A stretch of DNA of 64,000 bases from Desulfuribacillus alkaliarsenatis (lineage in GTDB: Bacteria > Bacillota > Bacilli > Desulfuribacillales > Desulfuribacillaceae). Both the position numbers and the translations under genes were made by a program. Below the pieces are notes generated by a model, which did no database searches, was not told the DNA's origin, and was given only the letters and a program-made list of their open reading frames with translations. This document shows, piece by piece, positions 56,958 to 64,000 of this stretch (the stretch's first letter is position 1; each line of letters begins with the position of its first letter). The DNA is taken from NCBI RefSeq assembly GCF_001730225.1, contig NZ_MIJE01000036.1, forward strand, positions 1 to 64,000, read 5' to 3'.

Positions 56958-58036
56958 GATGATGAAACTATCATGATTGTAAAATTGCTCATGAGGTCAA
57001 TTTCATACGGTATTTTTAAGTGCTTTCCATTAGGGTCCGTTAGCAATCTAACAACGGGACGCTGTGGATAGCTTGGATTTATTCTGCTAATTACTGCTAT
57101 TTGACCAGTGTTTAATTTCACTGTTACACCAAGTGGGTATATGGCGATATTTTCCACAAACTTTTTAATGATTTTGTGGTCAAAGTGATAATCTCCACCA
57201 CCTAAGATTAATTCAAAGGCTTCGTGAGGTAAATGAGAAGCTCTATACACTCGATTAGACGTAAGAGCATCATACACATCAGTGATTGATACGATTTTAG
57301 CAAAGTCGTGCTGATCTTGACTTTGAATTTGTCTAGGGTAGCCTGTGCCGTTATAGCGCTCATGGTGTTGATAAGCAACATGGGCAGACTTTAAAGATAT
57401 TCCAGGTTGAGATTTTAATATCTCATAACCATATTCTGCGTGTTTTTTCATAATATCAAATTCTTCTGTAGTTAATCTGTCAGGCTTACATAATATCTCC
57501 ATTGGGACTTTGGTTTTCCCTATATCATGGAGCATTGCACCAATACCAAGTTCCCGTATATCACTGTTATTATAACCTAAGGACATTCCTAATGCTGAAG
57601 ATAGTATTCCAACATTAACACTATGGTGGTATAAATAATCATCCTTTTGATGAATATTAACCATTTGATACATAACATGTTTATTAGATTGCAAATCTTT
57701 AATAATATCGTCGAATAGCTTATTGAATTCTTTTGCCAATGTCGGGCTAGCTAATTTTGATTTGCTTTTTTGTGAATCAAATAGAGTTGTCATTGTTGTA
57801 TGCACTTTACTAAGCGCTTTGCGCCTTGTCTCTTCAGATACTATGTCCTCGACAAGTATATCGTCGGTACGACCGTCTTCTATATATACATAAGGAATAT
57901 TGATTTGCTCTAATCTACGTATCAAAGAATTGGTTAAAGAAACACCGCTACTTAATAAAATTTGTCCGTTGTCATTGAGGATATTTTTTGCTATTACATA
58001 TCCATCTTCTAAGTTACTAGTTGCAACTAATCTCAC
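56948..58036 (-). CDS. HD-GYP domain phosphodiesterase
   Basis: 362 residues from GTG 58036 (GGGAGG 7 nt upstream); the GTG at 58069 would lie before that site. An N-terminal ~120-residue region precedes the HD-GYP domain (about 130-310) with HSVNVG, MLHDIGKTKVP, YQHHERYNGTGYP and SITDVYDALTSNRVYR. These proteins hydrolyse c-di-GMP. No membrane helix. It is the second c-di-GMP protein in the window. Confidence 0.9.
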   Translation of the reverse strand: MRLVATSNLEDGYVIAKNILNDNGQILLSSGVSLTNSLIRRLEQINIPYVYIEDGRTDDILVEDIVSEETRRKALSKVHTTMTTLFDSQKSKSKLASPTLAKEFNKLFDDIIKDLQSNKHVMYQMVNIHQKDDYLYHHSVNVGILSSALGMSLGYNNSDIRELGIGAMLHDIGKTKVPMEILCKPDRLTTEEFDIMKKHAEYGYEILKSQPGISLKSAHVAYQHHERYNGTGYPRQIQSQDQHDFAKIVSITDVYDALTSNRVYRASHLPHEAFELILGGGDYHFDHKIIKKFVENIAIYPLGVTVKLNTGQIAVISRINPSYPQRPVVRLLTDPNGKHLKIPYEIDLMSNFTIMIVSSSAG

Positions 58037-58148
58037 TGTCTTGCCTCCCAATTCAACGACGTAAAGCACAATTATATTTTATTAAAAAAAATATAACTAT
58101 ACAAGTGTTATGATATAATAATGAATATAATATTAAAGGTGTGATTTT

Positions 58149-58598
58149 ATGCGATGTCCATTTTGCGAATCGATGCGAACCCGAGTGCTTGATTCAAGGC
58201 CGATTAATGATGGTAGACAAATTCGTCGCAGACGAGAGTGTGAACAATGTACTAAAAGATTTACCAGTTTTGAGATTATTGAGCAGAAGCCGATAATTGT
58301 TGTTAAAAAGGATGGCAGCCGTGAAGAGTTTAATCGCCAAAAGCTCATCCGAGGATTAATGCGGGCAGGTGTAAAGAGGAATGTTCCAATTGAAACCTGG
58401 GAGGAAGTTGTAGATACAATTGAACGGGAGTTTCAAAATGATGTCAGAAGTGAATTTCCATCTGCAGAAGTTGGTGACCGAGTTTTAGAAAAGATAAAGC
58501 ATATTGATGAAGTTGCATATATCCGCTTTGCATCTGTTTATAAAGAATTTGAAAACACTAGTGCCTTCCTAGACGAATTAAAACAGTTGTTAAAGTAA
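58149..58598 (+). CDS. nrdR: Transcriptional repressor NrdR
   Basis: 149 residues. The zinc ribbon is Cys3-Cys6-Cys31-Cys34 (CPFC and CEQC). The ATP-cone domain follows (VVKKDGSREEFNRQKLIRG). NrdR represses ribonucleotide reductase genes depending on dATP and ATP. No nrd genes are in the window. It is divergent from the HD-GYP gene. Confidence 0.95.
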   Translation: MRCPFCESMRTRVLDSRPINDGRQIRRRRECEQCTKRFTSFEIIEQKPIIVVKKDGSREEFNRQKLIRGLMRAGVKRNVPIETWEEVVDTIEREFQNDVRSEFPSAEVGDRVLEKIKHIDEVAYIRFASVYKEFENTSAFLDELKQLLK

Positions 58599-58636
58599 AT
58601 ACTATCCTCTAATGTATGAATATATTGGAGGATTTT

Positions 58637-60136
58637 ATGTTTATTAAATCTGTTTCTGTTAGAATTATATATCTAGTGCTAATTGTTAGCATATTGGCTT
58701 CGTGCAATACTGATTTAAGAAGACCAGAAGGGCAAGAAATTGATAATTCTAAAGAGCAATATCATGGTCCATATATAGTTGCTACCTTAGAGAATCCTAC
58801 TAAAAAGGATTTTTTTCCATTTAATCTACCTTCGTTCAATAATAATCAGCACAGATTCGAGCACTTAGTTTTTGATGGGATATTACAGTTAGATAAGGAG
58901 AAGGGCTTCTCTGCTAGTTTAGGGAGTGTAGAGTTTAACCAAGATTATAACCAAGCGACAATTTCTCTGGATGATCGGAGTTGGCATGATGGTCAGCCAA
59001 TAACTGCAGATGATGTTGTTCATACTTATGAGTTACTTTATCGTAATAGTGAGATTGTCCAGTTTCATAATATTCTACTGCATATTAATGGTGCTACAAG
59101 CTATATGTCCAGAGTAGCGGATTCTATTACTGGTATAGAAGTAATAAATGATAAGCAAATTGTATTTTCCTTTGACATTATAGATGTAGAAAACATATTA
59201 ATATTTACATATCCGATTATCCCGAAGCATGTATATGGTGAGCTAAATGACGATAATGCTAGTAAGCTGTTCCAAGAGATTTTACTTGGATCTGGTGAGT
59301 ACCGAGCTTCTAAATTACAAAATAACGAAATTCATTTAGTTAAAACAAATGGGGATACAGGACAAAAAAGTGAATATATTTGGCGCACATATAACCCTGA
59401 ACAATTGCTTAATGCACTATATACTGAAGAAGTTGATATCTTTTATACAAACTCCAAATTTGCAACTGAATATATAGGGGAACTCCCTAATTACAGCGTT
59501 AAAACTGAAGCGGGAACTATGTTTTACTACCTTGGCTTCAATTTTGATAAAGACTACCTAGATAAAAATCTAAGACAAAGATTAAGAGAGGCAGTTCTTA
59601 CAGCAAGTAAAAATGGAATTGAAAATGAATATGAATATGAATTGCAAAATGATTTTGGCCAGTCTAAACGAATGTTAGATTTAGTGTATATAGAAGGAAT
59701 GGCGTCTATTGAAAGGATGGCAAACGTCGTTGCTCAATCACTCGAACAATTGGGCGTTGGGGTTAATAAGCGTCCCGTAGCCTTAGACAGCTATATCCGT
59801 GAGTTGTATGTAGATAGGGATTTTGATCTCTTTATTAGCGTTGGCGCATATTCGACTATGCCTTACCAGAGCCAATGGTGGAGTGCTAGTCAATTAACTG
59901 AAAATAATGGCTATAACGTTACAGGCTTTGTTAGTAAGTACGATGAGCAGCTACAAGAAACCAACTTAACCCCCTATTTCCTTCAAACTGAAGCTGTCGA
60001 AACTACAGAAGTCATTACAACTTTATACAATAAGCTGCAGCAAGAAATAGATGAAGAGGTACCATATTTTTTACTGACAGAAGTTCAGGATACATGGCTT
60101 GTACACAGTAGAGTCAAACAATATAATTTCCACTAA
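58637..60136 (+). CDS. Orphan peptide-type solute-binding lipoprotein (SBP family 5)
   Basis: 499 residues from ATG 58637 (GGAGG 5 nt upstream); the earlier ATG at 58616 lies before that site. Lipobox ILASC places lipidated Cys at 23. Family-5 features include the segment WHDGQPITADDVVHTYELLY and the later LREAVLTASKN region. Such proteins bind peptides or similar ligands for ABC transporters. No permease or ATPase gene adjoins it, so it may serve another system or act as a receptor. Confidence 0.85.
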   Translation: MFIKSVSVRIIYLVLIVSILASCNTDLRRPEGQEIDNSKEQYHGPYIVATLENPTKKDFFPFNLPSFNNNQHRFEHLVFDGILQLDKEKGFSASLGSVEFNQDYNQATISLDDRSWHDGQPITADDVVHTYELLYRNSEIVQFHNILLHINGATSYMSRVADSITGIEVINDKQIVFSFDIIDVENILIFTYPIIPKHVYGELNDDNASKLFQEILLGSGEYRASKLQNNEIHLVKTNGDTGQKSEYIWRTYNPEQLLNALYTEEVDIFYTNSKFATEYIGELPNYSVKTEAGTMFYYLGFNFDKDYLDKNLRQRLREAVLTASKNGIENEYEYELQNDFGQSKRMLDLVYIEGMASIERMANVVAQSLEQLGVGVNKRPVALDSYIRELYVDRDFDLFISVGAYSTMPYQSQWWSASQLTENNGYNVTGFVSKYDEQLQETNLTPYFLQTEAVETTEVITTLYNKLQQEIDEEVPYFLLTEVQDTWLVHSRVKQYNFH

Positions 60137-60224
60137 AAACCATTGCATTCCTAATATATTCTTAGTATAATAATCCTTGTCCCTAAAAAATAGACTAAAA
60201 AATAATGGAAATACAAATTATCTG

Positions 60225-60253
60225 TTGACGATGGGGTTTGGATATGATACAAT
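60225..60253 (+). promoter_or_regulatory. Promoter of the tRNA cluster
   Basis: TTGACG (60225-60230), a 17-bp spacer and TACAAT (60248-60253), 20 bp before the first tRNA. Confidence 0.75.
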
Positions 60254-60273
60254 AAATCTTGTCGCTAAGAAAT

Positions 60274-60349
60274 GGACGATTAGCTCAGCTGGGAGAGCAC
60301 CTGCCTTACAAGCAGGGGGTCGGCGGTTCGATCCCGTCATCGTCCACCA
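60274..60349 (+). tRNA. tRNA-Val (TAC)
   Basis: Cloverleaf with acceptor GGACGAT and ATCGTCC, anticodon loop CTTACAA and encoded CCA. Confidence 0.95.
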
Positions 60350-60352
60350 TTA

Positions 60353-60429
60353 GGAGCTGTGGTGTAGAGGCCTAACATGCCTGCCTGTCACGCAGGAGAT
60401 CGCGGGTTCGAATCCCGTCAGCTCCGCCA
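60353..60429 (+). tRNA. tRNA-Asp (GTC)
   Basis: Acceptor GGAGCTG with CAGCTCC, anticodon loop CTGTCAC, encoded CCA. Confidence 0.95.
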
Positions 60430-60445
60430 TTTTAATATTAGTTTT

Positions 60446-60521
60446 GGCTTGGTAGCTCAGTCGGTAGAGCAGTGGACTGAAAATCCACGTGTCGGCGGTT
60501 CGATTCCGTCCCAAGCCACCA
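60446..60521 (+). tRNA. tRNA-Phe (GAA)
   Basis: Acceptor GGCTTGG with CCAAGCC, anticodon loop CTGAAAA, encoded CCA. Confidence 0.95.
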
Positions 60522-60527
60522 TATTTT

Positions 60528-60602
60528 GCGGAAGTGGCTCAGTGGTAGAGTATCGCCTTGCCAAGGCGAGGGTCGCGGGTTCGAATCCCGTCTTCCGCTC
60601 CA
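60528..60602 (+). tRNA. tRNA-Gly (GCC)
   Basis: Acceptor GCGGAAG with CTTCCGC, anticodon loop TTGCCAA, encoded CCA. Confidence 0.95.
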
Positions 60603-60608
60603 TGATTT

Positions 60609-60682
60609 GGCGGCATAGCCAAGTGGTAAGGCAGGAGACTGCAAATCTCTTATCCTCAGTTCGATTCTGAGTGCCGCCTCCA
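60609..60682 (+). tRNA. tRNA-Cys (GCA)
   Basis: Acceptor GGCGGCA with TGCCGCC, anticodon loop CTGCAAA, encoded CCA. Confidence 0.95.
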
Positions 60683-60697
60683 TTTATACCATACCAT

Positions 60698-60786
60698 GCC
60701 GGGGTGGTGGAATTGGCAGACACACAGGACTTAAAATCCTGCGAGGCTCAAATCTCGTACCGGTTCAAGTCCGGTCCTCGGCACCA
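60698..60786 (+). tRNA. tRNA-Leu (TAA)
   Basis: Class II tRNA with long variable arm; anticodon loop CTTAAAA gives TAA, encoded CCA at 60784-60786. It reads UUA and complements the CAA-anticodon tRNA-Leu at 38774. Confidence 0.95.
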
Positions 60787-60816
60787 AAAGCATTGGTTGT
60801 AAAACCAATGCTTTTT
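60787..60816 (+). terminator. Terminator of the tRNA cluster
   Basis: AAAGCATTGGTT pairs exactly with AACCAATGCTTT around GTAA, followed by a short T run, directly after the last tRNA. Confidence 0.85.
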
Positions 60817-60855
60817 ACATATGTATCAGAGTTTTTAACGTATCAGAATTTTTAA

Positions 60856-60884
60856 TTGCATATGCCTTATGGATGTAGTATAAT
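60856..60884 (+). promoter_or_regulatory. Promoter of the thrS leader
   Basis: TTGCAT (60856-60861), a 17-bp spacer and TATAAT (60879-60884). Confidence 0.7.
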
Positions 60885-60934
60885 GACTCAGTAATAACGG
60901 CATACTTATATTATAACAGGACAAGTTCTAATAT

Positions 60935-61152
60935 GTAGAATCAGATAAGAGAGGATAAACATAGCTGAGAGTTTATCTGTGAATTGCTATTAGAATACCA
61001 CCTGGATATTTCTTAAGGAAACTTAAGCGTTTAATTAGCGATACTTAATTACAATGAGCTTGTGTTAATAGGTAACTCTATTAATACAATAAAACATTGG
61101 GTGGAACCGCGAACACTTCGCCCCAGTATTTAGGGGAGTAGTGTTTTTTATT
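60935..61152 (+). promoter_or_regulatory. Threonine T-box riboswitch leader of thrS
   Basis: The T-box sequence TGGGTGGAACCGCG lies at 61098-61111. Stem I contains ACC codons (60997-60999 and 61000-61002), matching a threonine specifier. The terminator hairpin pairs AACACT (61112-61117) with AGTGTT (61140-61145), with CCCC and GGGG inside, followed by TTTTTATT. Uncharged tRNA-Thr would bind and favour the antiterminator, letting thrS be made. Confidence 0.85.
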
Positions 61153-61185
61153 ATACTTTTTTACTTAAACAAGGAGGTTTTTGAT

Positions 61186-63087
61186 ATGGTCAAAATTACA
61201 CTTAAGGATGGGTCTATAAAGGAGCTTGAATCAGGAGTAACAATTAAAGAAATAGCAGGTGCAATAAGTCCAGGTTTGAAGAAGAAAGCTATTGCAGGTA
61301 AAGTGAATGACAAAAATGTTGATTTAATAACTCCTGTTACTGAGGATAGCGAAGTGGAAATCATTACGATAGATTCTCCTGAAGGGTTGAAAATCTATCG
61401 TCACAGTGCGGCCCATATATTAGCACAGGCGGTGAAGCGACTATACCCTAATGCAAAATTTGGAATAGGGCCAGATATTGAAAATGGCTTCTACTATGAT
61501 ATTTCTTTAGATGAGCCTGTTAGTATTGAAGAATTGCCGAAGATAGAGCAGGAAATTAACCGTGTGATTAAGGAAGATCATAAAATTTGTCGCGAAGTTT
61601 TAAGTCGAGATGAAGCCATTGAGCGCTTTAAATCTGCTGGCGAGTACATGAAAGAAGAACTAATCTCTGAATTACCTGACGATGTAGAAATTTCTATCTA
61701 CCATCAAGGTGAATTTACTGACTTATGCTCTGGGCCACACCTTGAGTCTACAGGGAAGCTCAAAAACATTAAACTCTTAAGTGTTGCTGGTGCATATTGG
61801 CGCGGAAGCTCAGATAATGAAATGCTTACTCGTATCTATGGTGTTGCTTTTCCAAAGAAAGAAGATTTGGCAGAGTATTTACACTTTTTAGAAGAGGCGA
61901 AAAAGCGTGACCACAGAAAACTAGGTCGTGAACTTGATTTGTTTAGTTTTTCAGAGGATGCTCCTGGAATGCCGTTTTACCATCCTAAGGGTATGATTTT
62001 ACGTAATCAGCTAGAAAACTTTTGGCGTCATGAGCACGCTAAAGCTGGCTACGATGAGATTAAAACTCCGATTATTCTAAATCAAAAACTTTGGGAACAA
62101 TCTGGGCACTGGGATCATTACCAAGAAAATATGTACTTTACAAAGGTTGATAATACGGATTTTGCACTTAAGCCAATGAATTGTCCTGGAGGTATGATTG
62201 TTTATAAGACAAAGCTACGTAGCTATCGCGACTTACCAATTAGGTTAGGTGAGCTAGGGCTTGTGCATCGCCATGAGTTATCTGGAGCTTTAAATGGATT
62301 ATTAAGGGTGCGTTGCTTTACTCAGGATGATGCTCATCTGTTTGTGCTTCCAGAGCAAATTGAAGAGGAAGTTAATGGGGTAATATCTTTAGTAGATAGG
62401 TTCTACAAAATATTTGGTTTTGAATACCATGTGGAATTGTCTACAAGACCAGAAAAATCTATGGGCTCAGACGAGCTATGGGATAAGGCTATTAATGCCT
62501 TAAGGAATGTACTTGAAAAGCGTGGTATGGATTATAAGGTCAACGAAGGTGATGGAGCTTTTTATGGTCCGAAGATTGACTTCCACGTGAAGGATAGTCT
62601 GAAGCGTACATGGCAATGTGGTACTGTACAACTAGATTTCCAATTGCCTGAAAAATTCGACTTAACATATATCGGGGAAGATAATCAAAAGCATCGTCCT
62701 GTAACCTTGCACCGCGTTATTTATGGATCTATGGAGCGCTTTATGGCATTGCTAGTAGAACATTACGCAGGCGCGTTTCCAGTTTGGCTTGCTCCTGAGC
62801 AAGTGAGAATTATACCAGTATCTTCAGTTCATAATGAGTATGCTATAACAATTGCAGAAAAGTTAAAAGATAAAGGTATTCGTGTAACGACTGATGAGCG
62901 CAACGAGAAAATTGGCTTTAAAATACGCGAAGGGCAAATGCAAAAGGTTCCGTATATATTAGTTGTAGGTGATAAGGAAATCGAAGATGCTGGTGTTGCA
63001 GTTAGATTTCGTGGTGAAGACTTAGGATTTGAGAAATTTGACAGCTTTGCAGATAAAATAATTGATGATATTAAGGAATATAAATAG
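61186..63087 (+). CDS. thrS: Threonyl-tRNA synthetase
   Basis: 633 residues from ATG 61186, which has AAGGAGG upstream; a longer frame begins inside the terminator and is not used. The N-terminal TGS domain (about 1-62) is followed by the SAD editing domain, the class II core with MNCPGG, HRHELSGAL and HRVIYGS, and the anticodon-binding domain. Controlled by the T-box leader. Confidence 0.97.
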   Translation: MVKITLKDGSIKELESGVTIKEIAGAISPGLKKKAIAGKVNDKNVDLITPVTEDSEVEIITIDSPEGLKIYRHSAAHILAQAVKRLYPNAKFGIGPDIENGFYYDISLDEPVSIEELPKIEQEINRVIKEDHKICREVLSRDEAIERFKSAGEYMKEELISELPDDVEISIYHQGEFTDLCSGPHLESTGKLKNIKLLSVAGAYWRGSSDNEMLTRIYGVAFPKKEDLAEYLHFLEEAKKRDHRKLGRELDLFSFSEDAPGMPFYHPKGMILRNQLENFWRHEHAKAGYDEIKTPIILNQKLWEQSGHWDHYQENMYFTKVDNTDFALKPMNCPGGMIVYKTKLRSYRDLPIRLGELGLVHRHELSGALNGLLRVRCFTQDDAHLFVLPEQIEEEVNGVISLVDRFYKIFGFEYHVELSTRPEKSMGSDELWDKAINALRNVLEKRGMDYKVNEGDGAFYGPKIDFHVKDSLKRTWQCGTVQLDFQLPEKFDLTYIGEDNQKHRPVTLHRVIYGSMERFMALLVEHYAGAFPVWLAPEQVRIIPVSSVHNEYAITIAEKLKDKGIRVTTDERNEKIGFKIREGQMQKVPYILVVGDKEIEDAGVAVRFRGEDLGFEKFDSFADKIIDDIKEYK

Positions 63088-63103
63088 AATATATAGTAGA
63101 AAT

Positions 63104-63141
63104 AAAGAAACAACCTCGAATTATTATAAGGTTGTTTCTTT
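63104..63141. terminator. Bidirectional terminator between thrS and a methyltransferase
   Basis: AAAGAAACAACCT (63104-63116) pairs exactly with AGGTTGTTTCTTT (63129-63141). T residues lie at the 3-prime end in both directions. Confidence 0.8.
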
Positions 63142-63145
63142 ATGT

Positions 63146-63709
63146 TTATTTCTGGCATATATAAATAAATGCAGGCGGTATATTTAACGGTACAAACTGA
63201 ATTGTTACCTTGGAAAAGTTCTTGCTAAGTAGTTGTTTCATCTGTAGGGAGTATTGATAGGCAACAAAGATGCCATCGTCACTCAAGGATTCAATTACTT
63301 GCTCCATGATTGCCTGCCTACCCGTTTCAGAAAAGGTTGCTAAGGGTAAACAAGATATTATACAATCAACTTCAGAGGCACCATAGCTGGATAATGTGTC
63401 TTTTAATTCGTAAGCATCTTTACAATATGCTGCAGTTTTGTAAATATTCTTTAATACTGCACGCATTTCGTCGTCATATTCAAAGATATAAAAATCTGTA
63501 TCTGATTTTTTAGAATTATATATTTCCTGTGTAATTACACCTGTTCCTGCGCCAAGCTCTACAACTGAGTTTGTTTTATTGAAATCAACAGTCTCGAGCA
63601 TCTTTCTGACAAGATATCTTGAGCTTGGAGTAATGCTGCCAATTTGTTTTGGTTTTTTTATAAATTTATATAGAAATGTTGCTTTTTCGTTTAATGTAGA
63701 CCATGACAT
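63146..63709 (-). CDS. Class I SAM-dependent methyltransferase (phospholipid N-methyltransferase-like)
   Basis: 187 residues from ATG 63709; GGAG lies about 10 nt upstream and an earlier ATG at 63730 precedes it. Motif I is VVELGAGTGVIT and the N-terminus (KKPKQIGSITPSSRYLVRKM) matches the PmtA/KsgA-like group. Substrate may be a phospholipid or RNA, not decided. It is divergent from a related gene starting at 63811. Confidence 0.8.
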   Translation of the reverse strand: MSWSTLNEKATFLYKFIKKPKQIGSITPSSRYLVRKMLETVDFNKTNSVVELGAGTGVITQEIYNSKKSDTDFYIFEYDDEMRAVLKNIYKTAAYCKDAYELKDTLSSYGASEVDCIISCLPLATFSETGRQAIMEQVIESLSDDGIFVAYQYSLQMKQLLSKNFSKVTIQFVPLNIPPAFIYICQK

Positions 63710-63810
63710 TTTTGCAATTCTCCTTTCCATGGAAATATTATAGCCAATGAAGTTGCATATTATTAGATTTAAAGGAAATAAAGTTAATACAAATGAAAGG
63801 GGTATAAACC

Positions 63811-64000
63811 TTGGGAACTATTACGTACATTAAGAATATGGTAAAAGATAAGTACATCGCATCCATTACTCCGACTTCCATCTATGGAGTAAAGGATGTC
63901 TGTAAAAAGATTGATTTTAGCAAAGACAATGTAATTGTCGAATACGGTCCTGGACTAGGTGTATTTAGTACATACATATTAGATAACATGACTAAAGATT
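63811..64000 (+). CDS. Related methyltransferase, 5-prime part only
   Basis: Starts at TTG 63811 (AAAGGGG 8 nt upstream) and continues past the window end. The visible 63 residues (SITPTSIYGVKDVCKKI, VEYGPGLGVFSTY) align with SITPSSRYLVRKM and VVELGAGTGVIT of the divergent neighbour, so it is a paralogous class I methyltransferase. The rest is not visible. Confidence 0.75.
   Translation, partial: MGTITYIKNMVKDKYIASITPTSIYGVKDVCKKIDFSKDNVIVEYGPGLGVFSTYILDNMTKD

Noticed and set aside
60377-60723. Open frames in the tRNA cluster resembling short proteins
   Set aside because: They lie across tRNA-Asp, -Phe, -Gly, -Cys and -Leu and are artefacts of tRNA sequences, which are often misannotated this way.

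Overview
The window is a 64 kb, AT-rich chromosomal segment from an endospore-forming member of the Bacillota (Firmicutes). Sporulation markers are an alpha/beta-type small acid-soluble spore protein with a sigma-G-like promoter, a spore photoproduct lyase homologue, a YtaF-type sporulation membrane protein and a large YheC/YheD-type spore-coat ATP-grasp protein. Strong Shine-Dalgarno sites, frequent TTG and GTG starts, a threonine T-box and a TTTACA-type Pho box agree with this. From memory, the core order (ytoI, dnaE, malic enzyme, accD-accA-pfkA-pyk, fxsA, ytwI, icd-mdh, phoP-phoR, polA-mutM-ytaF-coaE, gapB, nrdR, thrS) matches the same segment of Bacillus subtilis, with insertions and losses. 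The lactate and malate genes and an arsenate reductase fit a lactate-using, Desulfuribacillus-like organism, but the genus is only a guess.

Layout. 1-245: end of an IS21-family element running off the left edge. 0.27-4.8 kb: an unrecognised gene, then two paralogous ~105-residue proteins flanking a tandem-duplicated YheC/YheD protein. 4.8-9.5 kb: cell-wall amidase, two unrecognised proteins, a spore photoproduct lyase homologue with an apparent CTG start and a Ser where the catalytic Cys is expected, and a mini membrane protein. 9.7-17.1 kb: ytoI, then glcD-glcF, lactate permease and a FadR-type regulator. 17.2-31.9 kb: rodA, dnaE, pgpA, malic enzyme with its own FadR-type regulator, accD-accA, pfkA, pyk, a thioesterase, fxsA, an EamA transporter and ytwI. 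32-35.8 kb: icd-mdh-fumarase operon. citZ, which precedes icd in B. subtilis, is absent. 35.9-43.7 kb: phosphate regulon (phoP-phoR, pstSCAB-phoU) interrupted by a small CxxC protein and tRNA-Leu. 43.9-47.3 kb: a soluble chemoreceptor-like protein translationally coupled to a GGDEF-EAL-CBS-GGDEF protein. Both carry a similar CBS-like sensor segment. 47.3-54.6 kb: arsC, polA, mutM, ytaF, coaE, a lytic transglycosylase and gapB. 54.7-60.1 kb: SASP, a Na/Pi cotransporter, an HD-GYP phosphodiesterase, nrdR and an orphan solute-binding lipoprotein. 60.3-64 kb: six tRNA genes, T-box-thrS, and two divergent related methyltransferases, the second cut by the window end.

How the genes work together. 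Lactate enters through LldP and is probably oxidised by the GlcDF-type FAD/Fe-S dehydrogenase. Malic enzyme, fumarase, Mdh and Icd handle C4 and C6 acids. PfkA and Pyk serve glycolysis and GapB serves gluconeogenesis. Inverted repeats of the type TGGTnnnACCA lie upstream of both the glcD and malic-enzyme genes and are the likely operators of the two FadR-type regulators. Phosphate is handled by high-affinity Pst under PhoPR and by a separate Na/Pi cotransporter. The most interesting leads are the chemoreceptor/c-di-GMP pair with a shared sensor module, the twin small proteins around the double ATP-grasp protein, and the atypical spore photoproduct lyase.
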